Of a stretch of 64,000 bases of DNA, positions 9,361 through 17,896 are shown piece by piece. The position numbers and the translations under genes are program-made. Below the pieces are notes generated by a model that saw only the letters and a list, made by a program, of their open reading frames with translations, did no database searches and was not told the DNA's origin. Origin of the DNA: Roseiarcus sp963820795 (GTDB lineage Bacteria > Pseudomonadota > Alphaproteobacteria > Rhizobiales > Beijerinckiaceae); contig CAWGBJ010000006.1 in the NCBI GenBank assembly GCA_963820795.1, forward strand, positions 124,001 through 188,000, written 5' to 3'. Each line of letters starts with the position of its first letter. The stretch's first letter is position 1.

Positions 9361-10092
9361 CGGACCTTGATCGACGGGGACCGGGCCGCGCGTCCGATCG
9401 CCTGTTGATAGCTGCGTCACCAAGTCGGGGAACGCGAGACCGTCAACGAAAAGCGGCCGCAAGCGCATGAGGGTCGCGCGGGCGGAGTTCGCCCTGACCG
9501 CCAAGAGAATAAGCGGGGCGAGCTCGCCGGGGCTCCCGAGCAAGGCGCGGAAAACAGCCTTGGCGCTGATCGATCCGTCGGTCTGGCGGCCAGCCAGCGC
9601 AACGCTCAAGAGTCTGCAGCGCGCGTCGTCCACGACCACTCGCACCGCGGCGAAAGGGAGGCCGTGCAGACTCGCAATCGATGCCGCGACATGGGATTCC
9701 ATATCGACCGCAGCGGCGCCATAGCGCCTGTACAGGCGGCTTTTCTCAGCGACTTCGAGGATGGGCGCGTCCACCCCGAGAATGGGCGCAGCAACTGCGC
9801 CAGGAATTGATCGCATGAGATGCGCGGACCAAGCGCTGTCTGTCGGCCAGACTCGGGTCCCGTCCAGTATACAGGACGCCACGACGCACGCGCCGGCTGG
9901 CAGACCAGGAGCGAGACCGCCACACACGCCGAAGCTGATGATTGCGCGATCCGTCTCGATCACCCCGGCATCCAGCGGACCCGCCTCCGTCGCCCCACGG
10001 GAAACCGCTCGCACGGACGGCCCGGCGATGATCCTGGCCTCGAACTTAAGCCCCACAATTGCGACGATGCCGGGACTGGGGGTCTCGGTCAA
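9313..10092 (-). CDS. hpnG: Hopanoid-associated nucleoside phosphorylase HpnG
   Basis: Removes adenine from adenosylhopane to give (phospho)ribosylhopane, the branch point to bacteriohopanetetrol. The purine-nucleoside-phosphorylase fold is recognisable from VAIVGLKFEARI at the start, SFGVCGGLAPGL, AVDMESHVAASIA (the ribose-binding MES motif) and PFAAVRVVVDDA. I chose the TTG at 10092, which gives MTETPSPGIVAIVGL as in homologues; the frame is open upstream to 10473 but that part has no similarity I recognise. hpnH, which makes adenosylhopane and usually sits next to hpnG, is not in this window. The C-terminus runs 48 bp into the convergent desaturase gene. Confidence 0.87.
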   Translation of the reverse strand: MTETPSPGIVAIVGLKFEARIIAGPSVRAVSRGATEAGPLDAGVIETDRAIISFGVCGGLAPGLPAGACVVASCILDGTRVWPTDSAWSAHLMRSIPGAVAAPILGVDAPILEVAEKSRLYRRYGAAAVDMESHVAASIASLHGLPFAAVRVVVDDARCRLLSVALAGRQTDGSISAKAVFRALLGSPGELAPLILLAVRANSARATLMRLRPLFVDGLAFPDLVTQLSTGDRTRGPVPVDQGPSSERIRASRFRSELG

Positions 10093-10342
10093 CGCATAGT
10101 CGGTGCGACCGGAGCCGGCGGGGTCCCGCGCATCACGGAGTTGACGGGCGCCGCGAAGCCAATGCATCATCAGCGGCGCCTCGCAGGATCGAAGGCGACG
10201 AAACCGAGACAGGAGGGGACGACCGGCACCATCCTCACTAACATTCGCACCTCCGAGCCCGAGAACCCCATTCGCCCGCGACGCTTCGACGCAGGGGCCT
10301 AGATTCGCAAGCCCCGCGCCAGCTGGTCGAAGCATTCTGCTT

Positions 10343-11242
10343 TCAGTCACCGCCAAACGCATGCGCCGAGGATCGGGTCTCTCGAACCGGACCAGACATA
10401 GAATCGACGACATCCTGATAACCGCCTGGACGACGCCGCGCCTCTCGCAACGCCTCCGCGGTTTCCGGAGCAATTAGGGCCGCGAGCTCGTCCATGTAAC
10501 GGTATCCGGGGGCCTGCCCTGGAAAGACATCGCGGGTCGCAGGATGCATGTAGATCTCACAAATGCCGGCCGGCAGACGGCCGCGAAGGAGAGCACACAG
10601 GCGCTCGACCGTCATCCGTCCCGACCAGCTTAGCCCAAAGACGGCGTCCGGAGTGAGCAATCCGGCCCGTCGAGCCTTCGCCTTCACGATAAGCGAACAA
10701 ACCCGCTCGGCGATCCGGCGTTCGCAGCGACCGGCACCCATTTCGCTGACGATCCGCCGCGGCTCGACAGGCGCCCGCAAGGCGCGAGCGCCGTAGCCCA
10801 GGCCGATCTCGACGACCATCTCCGCCACCATGGGGTGAAGATGGAAGTGCTGATGAACAGTGACGTGGTCGAGAGGCAGCTTGGTGGCGCAGTAGGCGCG
10901 AAACTGCGCTTCGATTTCGGCGCGCATCTGATTCCGGGCTCTGCCGCTGAACGCCAATTTCGTCCCCAGGGAGATGAGGTCGGAGCGGAGACGGCCGCGA
11001 CGGTCGACGAGATTGGGAATCTGGTTCGGCGGGAGAGCAGGCGAAGCGTTAGTGAGAGCGAGGTGCAAGCCGACGCGCAATTCTGGCATCCTGCGGGCTC
11101 GCGCCACAGCGTCGGCCGCAAAGGGCGCCGCGACCATCAGACTTGCGGCGGAGAGAATCCCCTTCCGATGTCCGATCTCCACGGCCTCATTAACCTCTCG
11201 GGCCAGTCCGAAATCGTCGGCCGTGACGATCAGGACGCTCAA
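10343..11242 (-). CDS. hpnK: Hopanoid glycan deacetylase HpnK (YdjC-like)
   Basis: YdjC/HpnK-type deacetylase of 299 residues that removes the acetyl group from the N-acetylglucosaminyl-bacteriohopanetetrol made by HpnI. Metal-site signatures are visible: TADDFGLAREVN at the N-terminus, GLHLALTN, and VHQHFHLHP in the middle. The start is a TTG at 11242 whose last bases overlap the hpnJ stop (TTGA), giving MSVLIVTADDFG in register with the family. The next gene downstream, hpnG, is 250 bp away. The C-terminal 25 residues after RRPGGYQD are unusually Ser/Arg-rich. Confidence 0.9.
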   Translation of the reverse strand: MSVLIVTADDFGLAREVNEAVEIGHRKGILSAASLMVAAPFAADAVARARRMPELRVGLHLALTNASPALPPNQIPNLVDRRGRLRSDLISLGTKLAFSGRARNQMRAEIEAQFRAYCATKLPLDHVTVHQHFHLHPMVAEMVVEIGLGYGARALRAPVEPRRIVSEMGAGRCERRIAERVCSLIVKAKARRAGLLTPDAVFGLSWSGRMTVERLCALLRGRLPAGICEIYMHPATRDVFPGQAPGYRYMDELAALIAPETAEALREARRRPGGYQDVVDSMSGPVRETRSSAHAFGGD

Positions 11243-11583
11243 GAGGGAAGGCCCCCCCGCTCGCGAAGAAACGACAAGAACTCGACCCCCTCGCGCAATC
11301 GTCGCCCAAACATTTGCGGACTCCGCGCCAATTCCGAAACAATCGCAGCAATCTTCGGCGCGCGAAAATAAAATCGGCGGTAAAACTCCTCGACTGAGCC
11401 GAAACTCTCCTCGTAGGTCAAGTCCGGATAACGCAATGGCGCAACCTGGACCCCGCGCGCATCGACGAGATCGGCGCGCGTCTCGTCGAGCCAGCCGTTC
11501 TCCACGGCCTGGCGGTGGAGTTCCGTTCCCGGGTAGGGCGGACAAGCGACATAAGATGGAGCTTGCAGGAAAAGAGTCCGCAT
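11239..11583 (-). pseudogene. hpnJ: HpnJ remnant with large in-frame internal deletion
   Basis: HpnJ is a radical-SAM enzyme (usually about 470-480 residues) that contracts the glucosamine of BHT-glucosamine to the cyclitol ether. Here only 114 residues remain. The first eleven, MRTLFLQAPSY, match the family N-terminus. They are joined directly to the family C-terminus starting PYPGTELHRQAVENGWLDE and running through EEFYRRFYFR to REGVEFLSFLRERG. The B12-binding-like and radical-SAM domains, including the CxxxCxxC cluster motif, are gone: about 360 codons deleted without breaking the frame. Start and stop contexts are intact (9 bp after hpnI, TTGA overlap into hpnK). It cannot be a working enzyme; a genuine deletion or an assembly collapse would both look like this. 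Confidence 0.88.
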
Positions 11584-11592
11584 CGGACGCCC

Positions 11593-12750
11593 TCACTCCG
11601 CCTCATGAATGAGCGTGCCGTCGGCGCTCAGGCGATAGCGTTCACCTCGCCAGCTGACACGCGCGCCGAAGAAGCTGGCCAGATAGACGGCGACGAAGAG
11701 CAAATCGTAGAGCGGCAGAAGCCAGTAGGACTGGCGGGGAAGCGAGAATGTCCGCTCGACCGAAAGACAGACGATGAGCCGGCCGGCAAGCGCGAGCAAC
11801 AGCAGCGGCAACCCGTAAACGCCACCGAGCATCGCGGCTGGAATTGCGAAGGCTGTCGGATGGGCGACGATCGACGCCGTATACCCAGCGGGGTCGATCA
11901 TCTTGATCGTTCTGGCAGCTCGTATTTGGTTGAGCATCAGCGTTCGCGCGCTCTGTTCGCGGCACACATGCCCAACCGAGAAGCGCGGGATCGCGACCTG
12001 GTAGCCGGTCTCACGCACGCGCCGGCCAATGGCATGGTCATCGTCGAGGCAATCAGCGAAAGCGCGGAGCCCGCCGATGCCTTCCAGAGTCGAACGGGGC
12101 AGAGCGATGGTGGAGCCGAAACACGGGCGGGCGATCCCGAAGGTAAGCGCCATCACGACACTCGGCAGGAAATTCGCGTTAATGCTGAGGGCCGACAGCG
12201 AGGACCAGAATCCGACGCCGTTGACGCCGTGGTAAAGACAGGTCACGGCTCCGACGCCGGGCCGCTCAAGTTCGCCGAGAACGATTGACAGGTGATCGGG
12301 GCCTACGAGGATGTCGCTGTCGACCAGCACGATAATGCCAGCCCGCGCGCTCCCGGATGTATTGATAAGGTTGGAAATCTTGCGATTGGCCCCGTGTTCC
12401 TTGGGGTCGATTCTGAGAGCGATCCTCATGCTGGAAAACTTCGCTGCGACCGCGTTGACAATGCCGATCGCCGGATCGTTTGCGTCCTGGAGACCGCAAA
12501 CCACTTCGATCGGACCGCCGTAATTCTGCCGGCAGAGCGCCGACAGGCGCTCGTAGAGCTGCTCATCCTCGCCGCACAACGGCACGAGGATCGAGACCGG
12601 CCGCCGCCCGGGCGTCCCCCGACGCGGCTCCTCCTTGAATTGCAGGATCACGATCGCGGCGAGCGCCAGATAGCCGACCCCGAGCGCAGCCACGAACGAG
12701 CAAGAATTTGCGACCCAAAGTCCCAAGTCGCCGTGGAAGTCCGCTATCAT
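11593..12750 (-). CDS. hpnI: Hopanoid glycosyltransferase HpnI
   Basis: Ceramide-glucosyltransferase-like GT2 enzyme, 385 residues, that adds N-acetylglucosamine to bacteriohopanetetrol. It has an N-terminal membrane helix, a GT domain starting PVSILVPLCGED, the DXD-type VLVDSDILVGPDH, the CLYHG segment and the D-x-D-D acceptor region CLDDDHAIGRRV, then two or three C-terminal hydrophobic helices. I chose the ATG at 12750 because it overlaps the stop of the preceding gene (ATGA); the frame is open 90 bp further up. It precedes the hpnJ remnant by 9 bp. Confidence 0.91.
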   Translation of the reverse strand: MIADFHGDLGLWVANSCSFVAALGVGYLALAAIVILQFKEEPRRGTPGRRPVSILVPLCGEDEQLYERLSALCRQNYGGPIEVVCGLQDANDPAIGIVNAVAAKFSSMRIALRIDPKEHGANRKISNLINTSGSARAGIIVLVDSDILVGPDHLSIVLGELERPGVGAVTCLYHGVNGVGFWSSLSALSINANFLPSVVMALTFGIARPCFGSTIALPRSTLEGIGGLRAFADCLDDDHAIGRRVRETGYQVAIPRFSVGHVCREQSARTLMLNQIRAARTIKMIDPAGYTASIVAHPTAFAIPAAMLGGVYGLPLLLLALAGRLIVCLSVERTFSLPRQSYWLLPLYDLLFVAVYLASFFGARVSWRGERYRLSADGTLIHEAE

Positions 12751-13466
12751 GGCCCATTCCCCGAAAGATTGAGGGAACACTCGCGGTATCGTTCGTTCAG
12801 GGCGGGTCGCGACAGAAATGCAGTTGCTCCGCGCCGCCACAGGATGTCCAGGCGGGCCGCTCTTGGATTGCCCGCAAAGACAAGCAACAATCCAATAGCA
12901 TTCTGGCCGAGGCGGCGCATCCAGGCTGTGGGGCCGCGCGGCTCCATATCCGGCACGAGTTCGAAACCGAACCTCGCGGCGAGGTGTTCGAACCGGCCGA
13001 CGTGGTCAAGACTGCGTAATGGCATCACGGCGCGAACGGCGGCGATATCGTCAAACTCAGCGCGGGCGTCCAGAAACTCGAAGAGCTCGCGAAAGGAGAG
13101 ATCCATGAGCTTTGCAGTCCTGCGCGCCCATTCGATCGTCGCCCCAGACCGATCCATCCGCGGGAAATGCTCATTGCGGAAGTGGAGATCGACGATGCGG
13201 TCTCCAGGTCGAAGTCGAACGCCATTCGCGAGCGAAATCTCTCGAGCGACCCTGTCGATCTTGGCGCGGAAAATGCAGTCGGGACGCTCTGCGTAGTCGA
13301 ACACCGCGTTCCATCGGCGGAGGCCACCGTCCAGCGCGAAGACGACCCGAGCAACGGAACGCTGACCAAACCGCGCTTCTGCAACCACTCGCCGCTCCGC
13401 AATCACAGCGCCACACCCCGGACCGAACATAACGCGCAAACGCCTGTAAAGTTGCAAACTGATCAA
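12747..13466 (-). CDS. YkoP-like domain protein in the hopanoid operon
   Basis: About 239 residues from a TTG at 13466 that overlaps the stop of the upstream permease gene (TTGA); an ATG at 13430 is the alternative start. No signal peptide or clear catalytic motif. The middle and C-terminal part resembles the YkoP domain of Bacillus, which also occurs joined to polysaccharide deacetylases: NGVRLRPGDRIVDLHFRNEH, then a helical section, then a segment like ARFGFELVPDMEP. That comparison is by eye. Being coupled both to the permease and to hpnI argues for a role in hopanoid head-group modification or delivery, but no biochemical role is known to me. It is best treated as a conserved hypothetical. 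Confidence 0.68.
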   Translation of the reverse strand: MISLQLYRRLRVMFGPGCGAVIAERRVVAEARFGQRSVARVVFALDGGLRRWNAVFDYAERPDCIFRAKIDRVAREISLANGVRLRPGDRIVDLHFRNEHFPRMDRSGATIEWARRTAKLMDLSFRELFEFLDARAEFDDIAAVRAVMPLRSLDHVGRFEHLAARFGFELVPDMEPRGPTAWMRRLGQNAIGLLLVFAGNPRAARLDILWRRGATAFLSRPALNERYRECSLNLSGNGP

Positions 13467-14575
13467 TCGACGCGGTTGTCGCGGCCGCCGCGTCGCGATG
13501 CGGGCGCCGAACGCGCATGAACCGGCGTCCGGTACACGGTCGCCAAAACCACTTTGACAGTGAGCGCCGCCGGCACAGCGAGAATCACCCCGGCGATTCC
13601 AAAGAGCACCCCGCCGGCGAGGAAGCAGAAAATCACCAATGTCGGGTGAACACGGCCAGCGTTGCCAAGCACTAGGGGTCCAATGACTTGGTCTATGGAG
13701 AGCCGAAGCGCGATGGCGTAAATCACATAGGCCAGGATCGCCCAAATGCTTTTAGCTTGCTGAACCGCCACCAATCCGGCAAGGACCGCCGACAAGCCAG
13801 GTCCTACGACCGGCAGAATCTCCAGGAATCCCGTCAGCACCGACAACAGGATCGCGTGCTTGAGTTTCAGGAAGACCCCAAGGCCGAGATATGCGGCGCA
13901 GCCGGCGAAGACGACCACACCGGCAATCCCTGCAAAGTAACGCAGCAGGATTGGTCGAAGACGGAACAGGATCCGTGCGCACAACGGTCGCCAGCTTGGG
14001 GGAAACAGCCAGATGAAGCCGATCGCCAGCCGGCGCCCGCCGGTGAGAAAGTAGGCCAGCAACGTCAGGGTCAAAAAGAAGCCGAACATAGAGCCGAACA
14101 GCGATCCGGAGATCAGGAAGAGGCTGCTTATACGTTCGGCGAACTGCCTAACGGCGGTGACCGCAGCCCCGGCAATGTCAGCGGCGGAGACCGATTGTCC
14201 GAGAAGCTGAACCTTCTGGTCGCCGAGAATGCGCTGAAGCGGTTGCTCGATGATGCTCTGCAGATGGGAAAGCACCTGGACGCCTTCTTTAAGCATCGGA
14301 GGAACGACCAGACAGGCCGCGCCCACAACCAACGCCAGGAGGACGAAGAAGACGAGCAGCGCAACGGCGGTCCTGGGCGCCCCCGTCATCCTCGACAGCC
14401 AGTCGACGAGCGGGCTGAGCACGAACGCGATGGCGCCGGCCAAGACGAACGGCAAAAGGACGATGTGGATCAGATAGAAGAAGAGTAGAACTGCAAAAGC
14501 AATCAGCAGGACGGCCACTGTGTTGACGCTTTGCGCGGCTTCGCCTTCACTGTCCGATTTATCCTCGTCGCTCAT
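13463..14575 (-). CDS. AI-2E family permease in the hopanoid operon
   Basis: 370 residues, about eight hydrophobic segments, with the typical family architecture: two N-terminal helices, a long amphipathic soluble stretch, a central helix, then the C-terminal block with FLEILPVVGPGLSAVLAGL and SIDQVIGPLVLGNAGRVHP. It starts at ATG 14575 overlapping the glycosyltransferase stop (ATGA) and ends overlapping the YkoP-like start (TTGA), so it is translated as part of the hopanoid operon. The acidic N-terminus (MSDEDKSDSEGEAA) is cytoplasmic by prediction. The substrate is unknown. A link to hopanoid or precursor movement is inference from context only. Confidence 0.88.
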   Translation of the reverse strand: MSDEDKSDSEGEAAQSVNTVAVLLIAFAVLLFFYLIHIVLLPFVLAGAIAFVLSPLVDWLSRMTGAPRTAVALLVFFVLLALVVGAACLVVPPMLKEGVQVLSHLQSIIEQPLQRILGDQKVQLLGQSVSAADIAGAAVTAVRQFAERISSLFLISGSLFGSMFGFFLTLTLLAYFLTGGRRLAIGFIWLFPPSWRPLCARILFRLRPILLRYFAGIAGVVVFAGCAAYLGLGVFLKLKHAILLSVLTGFLEILPVVGPGLSAVLAGLVAVQQAKSIWAILAYVIYAIALRLSIDQVIGPLVLGNAGRVHPTLVIFCFLAGGVLFGIAGVILAVPAALTVKVVLATVYRTPVHARSAPASRRGGRDNRVD

Positions 14576-15723
14576 GAATATACGCGGCCCTTCCAGGACA
14601 CCCGCCCCGTCAAGCGCCGGCGAAGGCCGTCCAGGGCGATAAGTCCACCGATCGTGTAGCCGAGGGGAAAGAGCAGCCCATACCAGACCGGCGCGCCGAA
14701 ATAGACCGCGCCGGCGAAATGGAAGCCGGCGACCGCCATCGCCGTCGGAAGCGCCAGCCCAAGCGCGACACAGGCCTCGCCTGACCCGGCGTGACAGGCC
14801 GAGTATTCGAGGATCGGCAGGAACAGAAAGGTCCAGCTCAGGATCACCGCCGCCGCCGCCGTCCCGAGCGCCGAGACGGGGCCGCCGAACATTTCGAGCA
14901 CGTTCTTGGCGAAGCCGGGCCAGAGGTCGTTCCAGCCGGAGTACATGCGGGTCGAGAGGAGTCGCGACCCGTCCATGAAAAGGATGCGCTGACCCGCCCG
15001 TTTCAGAAGCCGGGCAAGCTCGAGATCCTCGCAAATCGCCCCCGCGACTGCCGCATGGCCGCCCACGCCGTCGTAGGCCTCGCGGCGGACCAGCATGAAC
15101 TGACCGGTCACGACTGTCTCTGCGTCGTTTGGCGACTGCGTCCTGGAGAGGTCCCGCTGAAAACTCAGAAGATAAAGTCCACAAGGAATCATCAGGCGTT
15201 CCGCGAAGCTCAGTAGACGGTGGCGCGGCGCCAGAGAAAGAAGGGCGAGCCCCGGCGGAGCGGCGGCGATGGCGCTGGCAATCAGAAGCGGGTCAGCGCG
15301 CATGTCCGCGTCGATGAAGCAGAGCCATTCCGTCCCGGAGGGAGCCGCGCAAGCCGCCCGCCAGCAGGCCTGGTTCTTGCCCGTCCAGCCCTGTTGCAAC
15401 GGGCCGCTCGCGAGGCATTTCAGGCCGTCATGGCTCTTTGCCAGCGCGGCAATGATCTGCCCGGTGCCGTCCTCGGACCCATCGTCGATGGCGATGATTT
15501 GCAGGCGTTGCGCCGGATAGTCCTGACCCGCCAAACCGCGAAGGCACGCGGCAATGTTCACTGCCTCGTTGCGGGCCGGAACGATGACGACGACAGTAGG
15601 GGCACCGGACTCGGCGGGCGCTGCTTGCGGCCTCAGGTTGGGGAGCGCGCCACGTTGGCCCAGCGCCCTCTGGAAAAGGAGGAAAACCAGAAGCAGAAGC
15701 AGCGCCGAGGCAAGGAGCTCCAC
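14572..15723 (-). CDS. Family-2 glycosyltransferase, HpnB/CruC-like
   Basis: About 383 residues from a GTG at 15723 (the frame is open further up, without similarity). It has an N-terminal membrane helix, then a GT-A fold with VVVIVPARNEAVN, AIDDGSEDGT, GWTGKNQACWRA, the metal-binding FIDADMRAD and the acceptor-site ICEDLELARLL, followed by C-terminal membrane helices. The GWTGKN segment is shared with HpnB and with carotenoid/hopanoid-associated transferases. It is the first gene of the right-hand hopanoid operon and overlaps the permease by ATGA. The acceptor is unknown; a second hopanoid or carotenoid glycosylation is the simplest guess. Confidence 0.85.
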   Translation of the reverse strand: MELLASALLLLLVFLLFQRALGQRGALPNLRPQAAPAESGAPTVVVIVPARNEAVNIAACLRGLAGQDYPAQRLQIIAIDDGSEDGTGQIIAALAKSHDGLKCLASGPLQQGWTGKNQACWRAACAAPSGTEWLCFIDADMRADPLLIASAIAAAPPGLALLSLAPRHRLLSFAERLMIPCGLYLLSFQRDLSRTQSPNDAETVVTGQFMLVRREAYDGVGGHAAVAGAICEDLELARLLKRAGQRILFMDGSRLLSTRMYSGWNDLWPGFAKNVLEMFGGPVSALGTAAAAVILSWTFLFLPILEYSACHAGSGEACVALGLALPTAMAVAGFHFAGAVYFGAPVWYGLLFPLGYTIGGLIALDGLRRRLTGRVSWKGRVYS

Positions 15724-16311
15724 GTGGAAACCGGGAATTTGGGTCGCTATTCCGGACCGAGAACCGCGGAACGCGCGAAATATCGGGCGGGTTCCATTTC
15801 CATAACAAACCTGGTCAACGAGTGTCGACGAGCGCCCCCATCCGGCTCCCGCCAACGCTTCCCAACTGGCAGGTTCGGAGTGAGCCGCCGCCCGCCTTCG
15901 ACAAAGCGAGTCTCGAAGGGTCGAAGGAGAGCCATGTCAATTGTTTAATGGCGCCGCCCTGGCGCCGCCAGCGCGGGTCGAACAAAGGACCTTTGATCCA
16001 CAATGTTTGCGTTTCGAAGGGGCAGGATCCTTAAGGCGGCTCCGCTCTTGCCCATGCGGTTCGTCTTCGCGAACATTGCCGAACTCGGCAGCACAGCGCT
16101 GTGTCCTCTGACAGGATGCTCGGAGTCCAGCCGCGAAACGATTGGAACAACGGCCGATTCCTGCGCGTCGTCGGTCGTGGAGGACGCCGTCCAGGATGGC
16201 GTCCGCATCGGTGGGTCACCAATAACCTCAGGCAGGCAGACACGGAAATGTATCGATAAAAATCCGGAAAAAGACTTTAAACGACAAAGGCTATACCAAG
16301 AGAATCCGCTG
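15724..16311. other. Long intergenic region between the hopanoid operon and the lipase gene
   Basis: 588 bp between divergent genes. It must carry the promoter of the minus-strand hopanoid operon. I see no tRNA, terminator or confident operator. A direct 9-bp repeat of ggcgccgcc occurs near 15950-15970. The last 60 bp before the lipase gene are AT-richer than their surroundings and may hold its promoter. Confidence 0.4.
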
Positions 16312-17533
16312 ATGGTTGTCCATTTTTATTTGCAATCGTTATGTTATCGAACAGTTCTCGTGCGAGGAGTCCGTGCTTTCCTCGCATTGCTTGCTGTCAC
16401 GATGGCGATCGGCTCATCAGAGCCGACGTCGTTTGCTCGTGGGCAGACCGCCTTTTATTTCCCCGTCGGCATCGACCTCGCCGCTTACCCGCCTGGGGCC
16501 TTGCTTCGCCTCCAGCCGATGGCGGGCGGCCCGTTTAACGCCGACGCCTATCGCGTCCTCTATCGGTCGACCGGCCTCCACGGCGAGCCAATCGCCGTTT
16601 CTGGCGTCGTCATTGTCCCGAAAGGCGTGCCGCCAGCAGGAGGTCGTCCCATCGTAGCTTGGGCGCATCCGACGACCGGCATTGTCGACCGTTGCGCGCC
16701 GTCATTGGCTCGCGCGTTCTTCCGATCGGTTCAGGGATTGCAGGACATGCTGAATCGCGGCTACGCGGTCGCCGCAACCGATTACCCCGGCCTCGGGACG
16801 CCGGGGGTGCATCCCTATCTCGTCGGCGAAAGCGAGGCCCGAGCCGTGATCGATTCCGTCCGCGCTGCGCGATCGGTTCCCGGTGTCGGCGATGGTCGTT
16901 CCTTCGCGGTGTGGGGACATTCGCAAGGCGGCCAGGCGGCGCCCTTCACAGGCCTTCTCGCGTCCACCTACGCGCCGGACCTGAATCTTGTGGGGGTAGC
17001 CGCGGCTGCGCCCGCGACCGAGCTCCGGAGCCTGATGATGAAGGACGGGCGGCCGCAACATCACCGCCATGACGTTGTGGTCCTGGTCGCGGATCTACGA
17101 TGCGCGAATGGCGACAGTCGTCACGCCGCAGGCCATCCCCGTGATCAATCAACTGGCCGACGAGTGCATCGAGCGGTTTTTCGACGTTTTGGTCCGTCGG
17201 GGACCAACCCAAGCGCTCGCCCGCAGTTTTCTGACTCTGAACGATTTTGCCGATCGGGAACCATGGCGCTCGCTGCTCGACCGAAACACGCCTGGACTGC
17301 TTCCATTACATATCCCCGTCTTTCTCGCGCAAGGCACGACGGACGACCTCATTTTGCCTGCAATCACAGTCGACTATCGCAATAAACTTTGCCGGGCCGG
17401 CAGCTCGGTCGTTATGATGATGATCCCGAACGTCGGTCACCCCTTTGTGGGGCGGGAGGCCGCGTTCACCGCGATCGCGTGGATCGCCGATCAATTCAAT
17501 GGCGCACCCCCGCCTTCCAATTGCCGAAGTTGA
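16312..17533 (+). pseudogene. Secreted lipase-like alpha/beta hydrolase, single frameshift
   Basis: Secretory-lipase-like serine hydrolase. From ATG 16312 a hydrophobic signal segment (RAFLALLAVTMAIGSS) is followed by a mature part with VVIVPKG, WAHPTTG, DYPGLG and the nucleophile elbow WGHSQGGQAA. Near 17047 (gacgggcggccgc) the frame slips by one base. The other frame continues GRNITAMTLWSWSRIYDA and carries the rest of the fold, including QGTTDDLILP (Asp region) and NVGHPFVG (catalytic His region), to a stop at 17533. The joined protein would be about 407 residues. Likely an inactivated or misread extracytoplasmic esterase/lipase; no operon partner. Confidence 0.8.
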
Positions 17534-17638
17534 CGCAACGGAAATCATCTTGTTCTACGGATAGCCGATTAAGCATAACGTAGGGGGTTATCCTTGGAAG
17601 CCAACGGCTGCGGAGGAGTATCCTAACCTCCGAATTTT

Positions 17639-17715
17639 TGGTACCGCCACCCCGGCTCGAACGGGGGACCTCTAGATCCACAATCTAGCGCTCTAACCAG
17701 CTGAGCTATGGCGGC
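17639..17715 (-). tRNA. tRNA-His (anticodon GTG)
   Basis: 77 nt with the 3' CCA encoded. It folds as a full cloverleaf: acceptor GCCGCCA/TGGCGGT, D stem GCTC/GAGC, anticodon stem CTAGA/TCTAG around TTGTGGA (anticodon GTG), variable loop AGGTC, and T stem CCCCG/CGGGG around TTCGAGC. The 5' end pairs as G1-U72 with discriminator A73, so there is no encoded G-1:C73 pair. This matches the unusual tRNA-His known from many Alphaproteobacteria. Confidence 0.95.
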
Positions 17716-17818
17716 TTAGCGGCACGGAAACTAGTGCCAAAGGCCCGCGCTGGCAAGCCGATGTGCGGATTCACGCCCTCCCCTCGACGGCGCGCGTTAC
17801 CGCGACATGCGGGTCGCA

Positions 17819-17856
17819 AAAAGAACGCCGCCCACAACTCAGGACGGCGTTCTTCC
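17819..17856 (-). terminator. Rho-independent terminator of the phasin genes
   Basis: A perfect 10-bp inverted repeat (aagaacgccg at 17821-17830 with cggcgttctt at 17845-17854, 14-base loop). On the minus strand it is followed by a short run of Ts. It lies 40-75 bp beyond the second phasin stop. Confidence 0.85.
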
Positions 17857-17896
17857 GGCGACGCGGCGGGAGAAACCGCACCGCACGAAGACCGGA

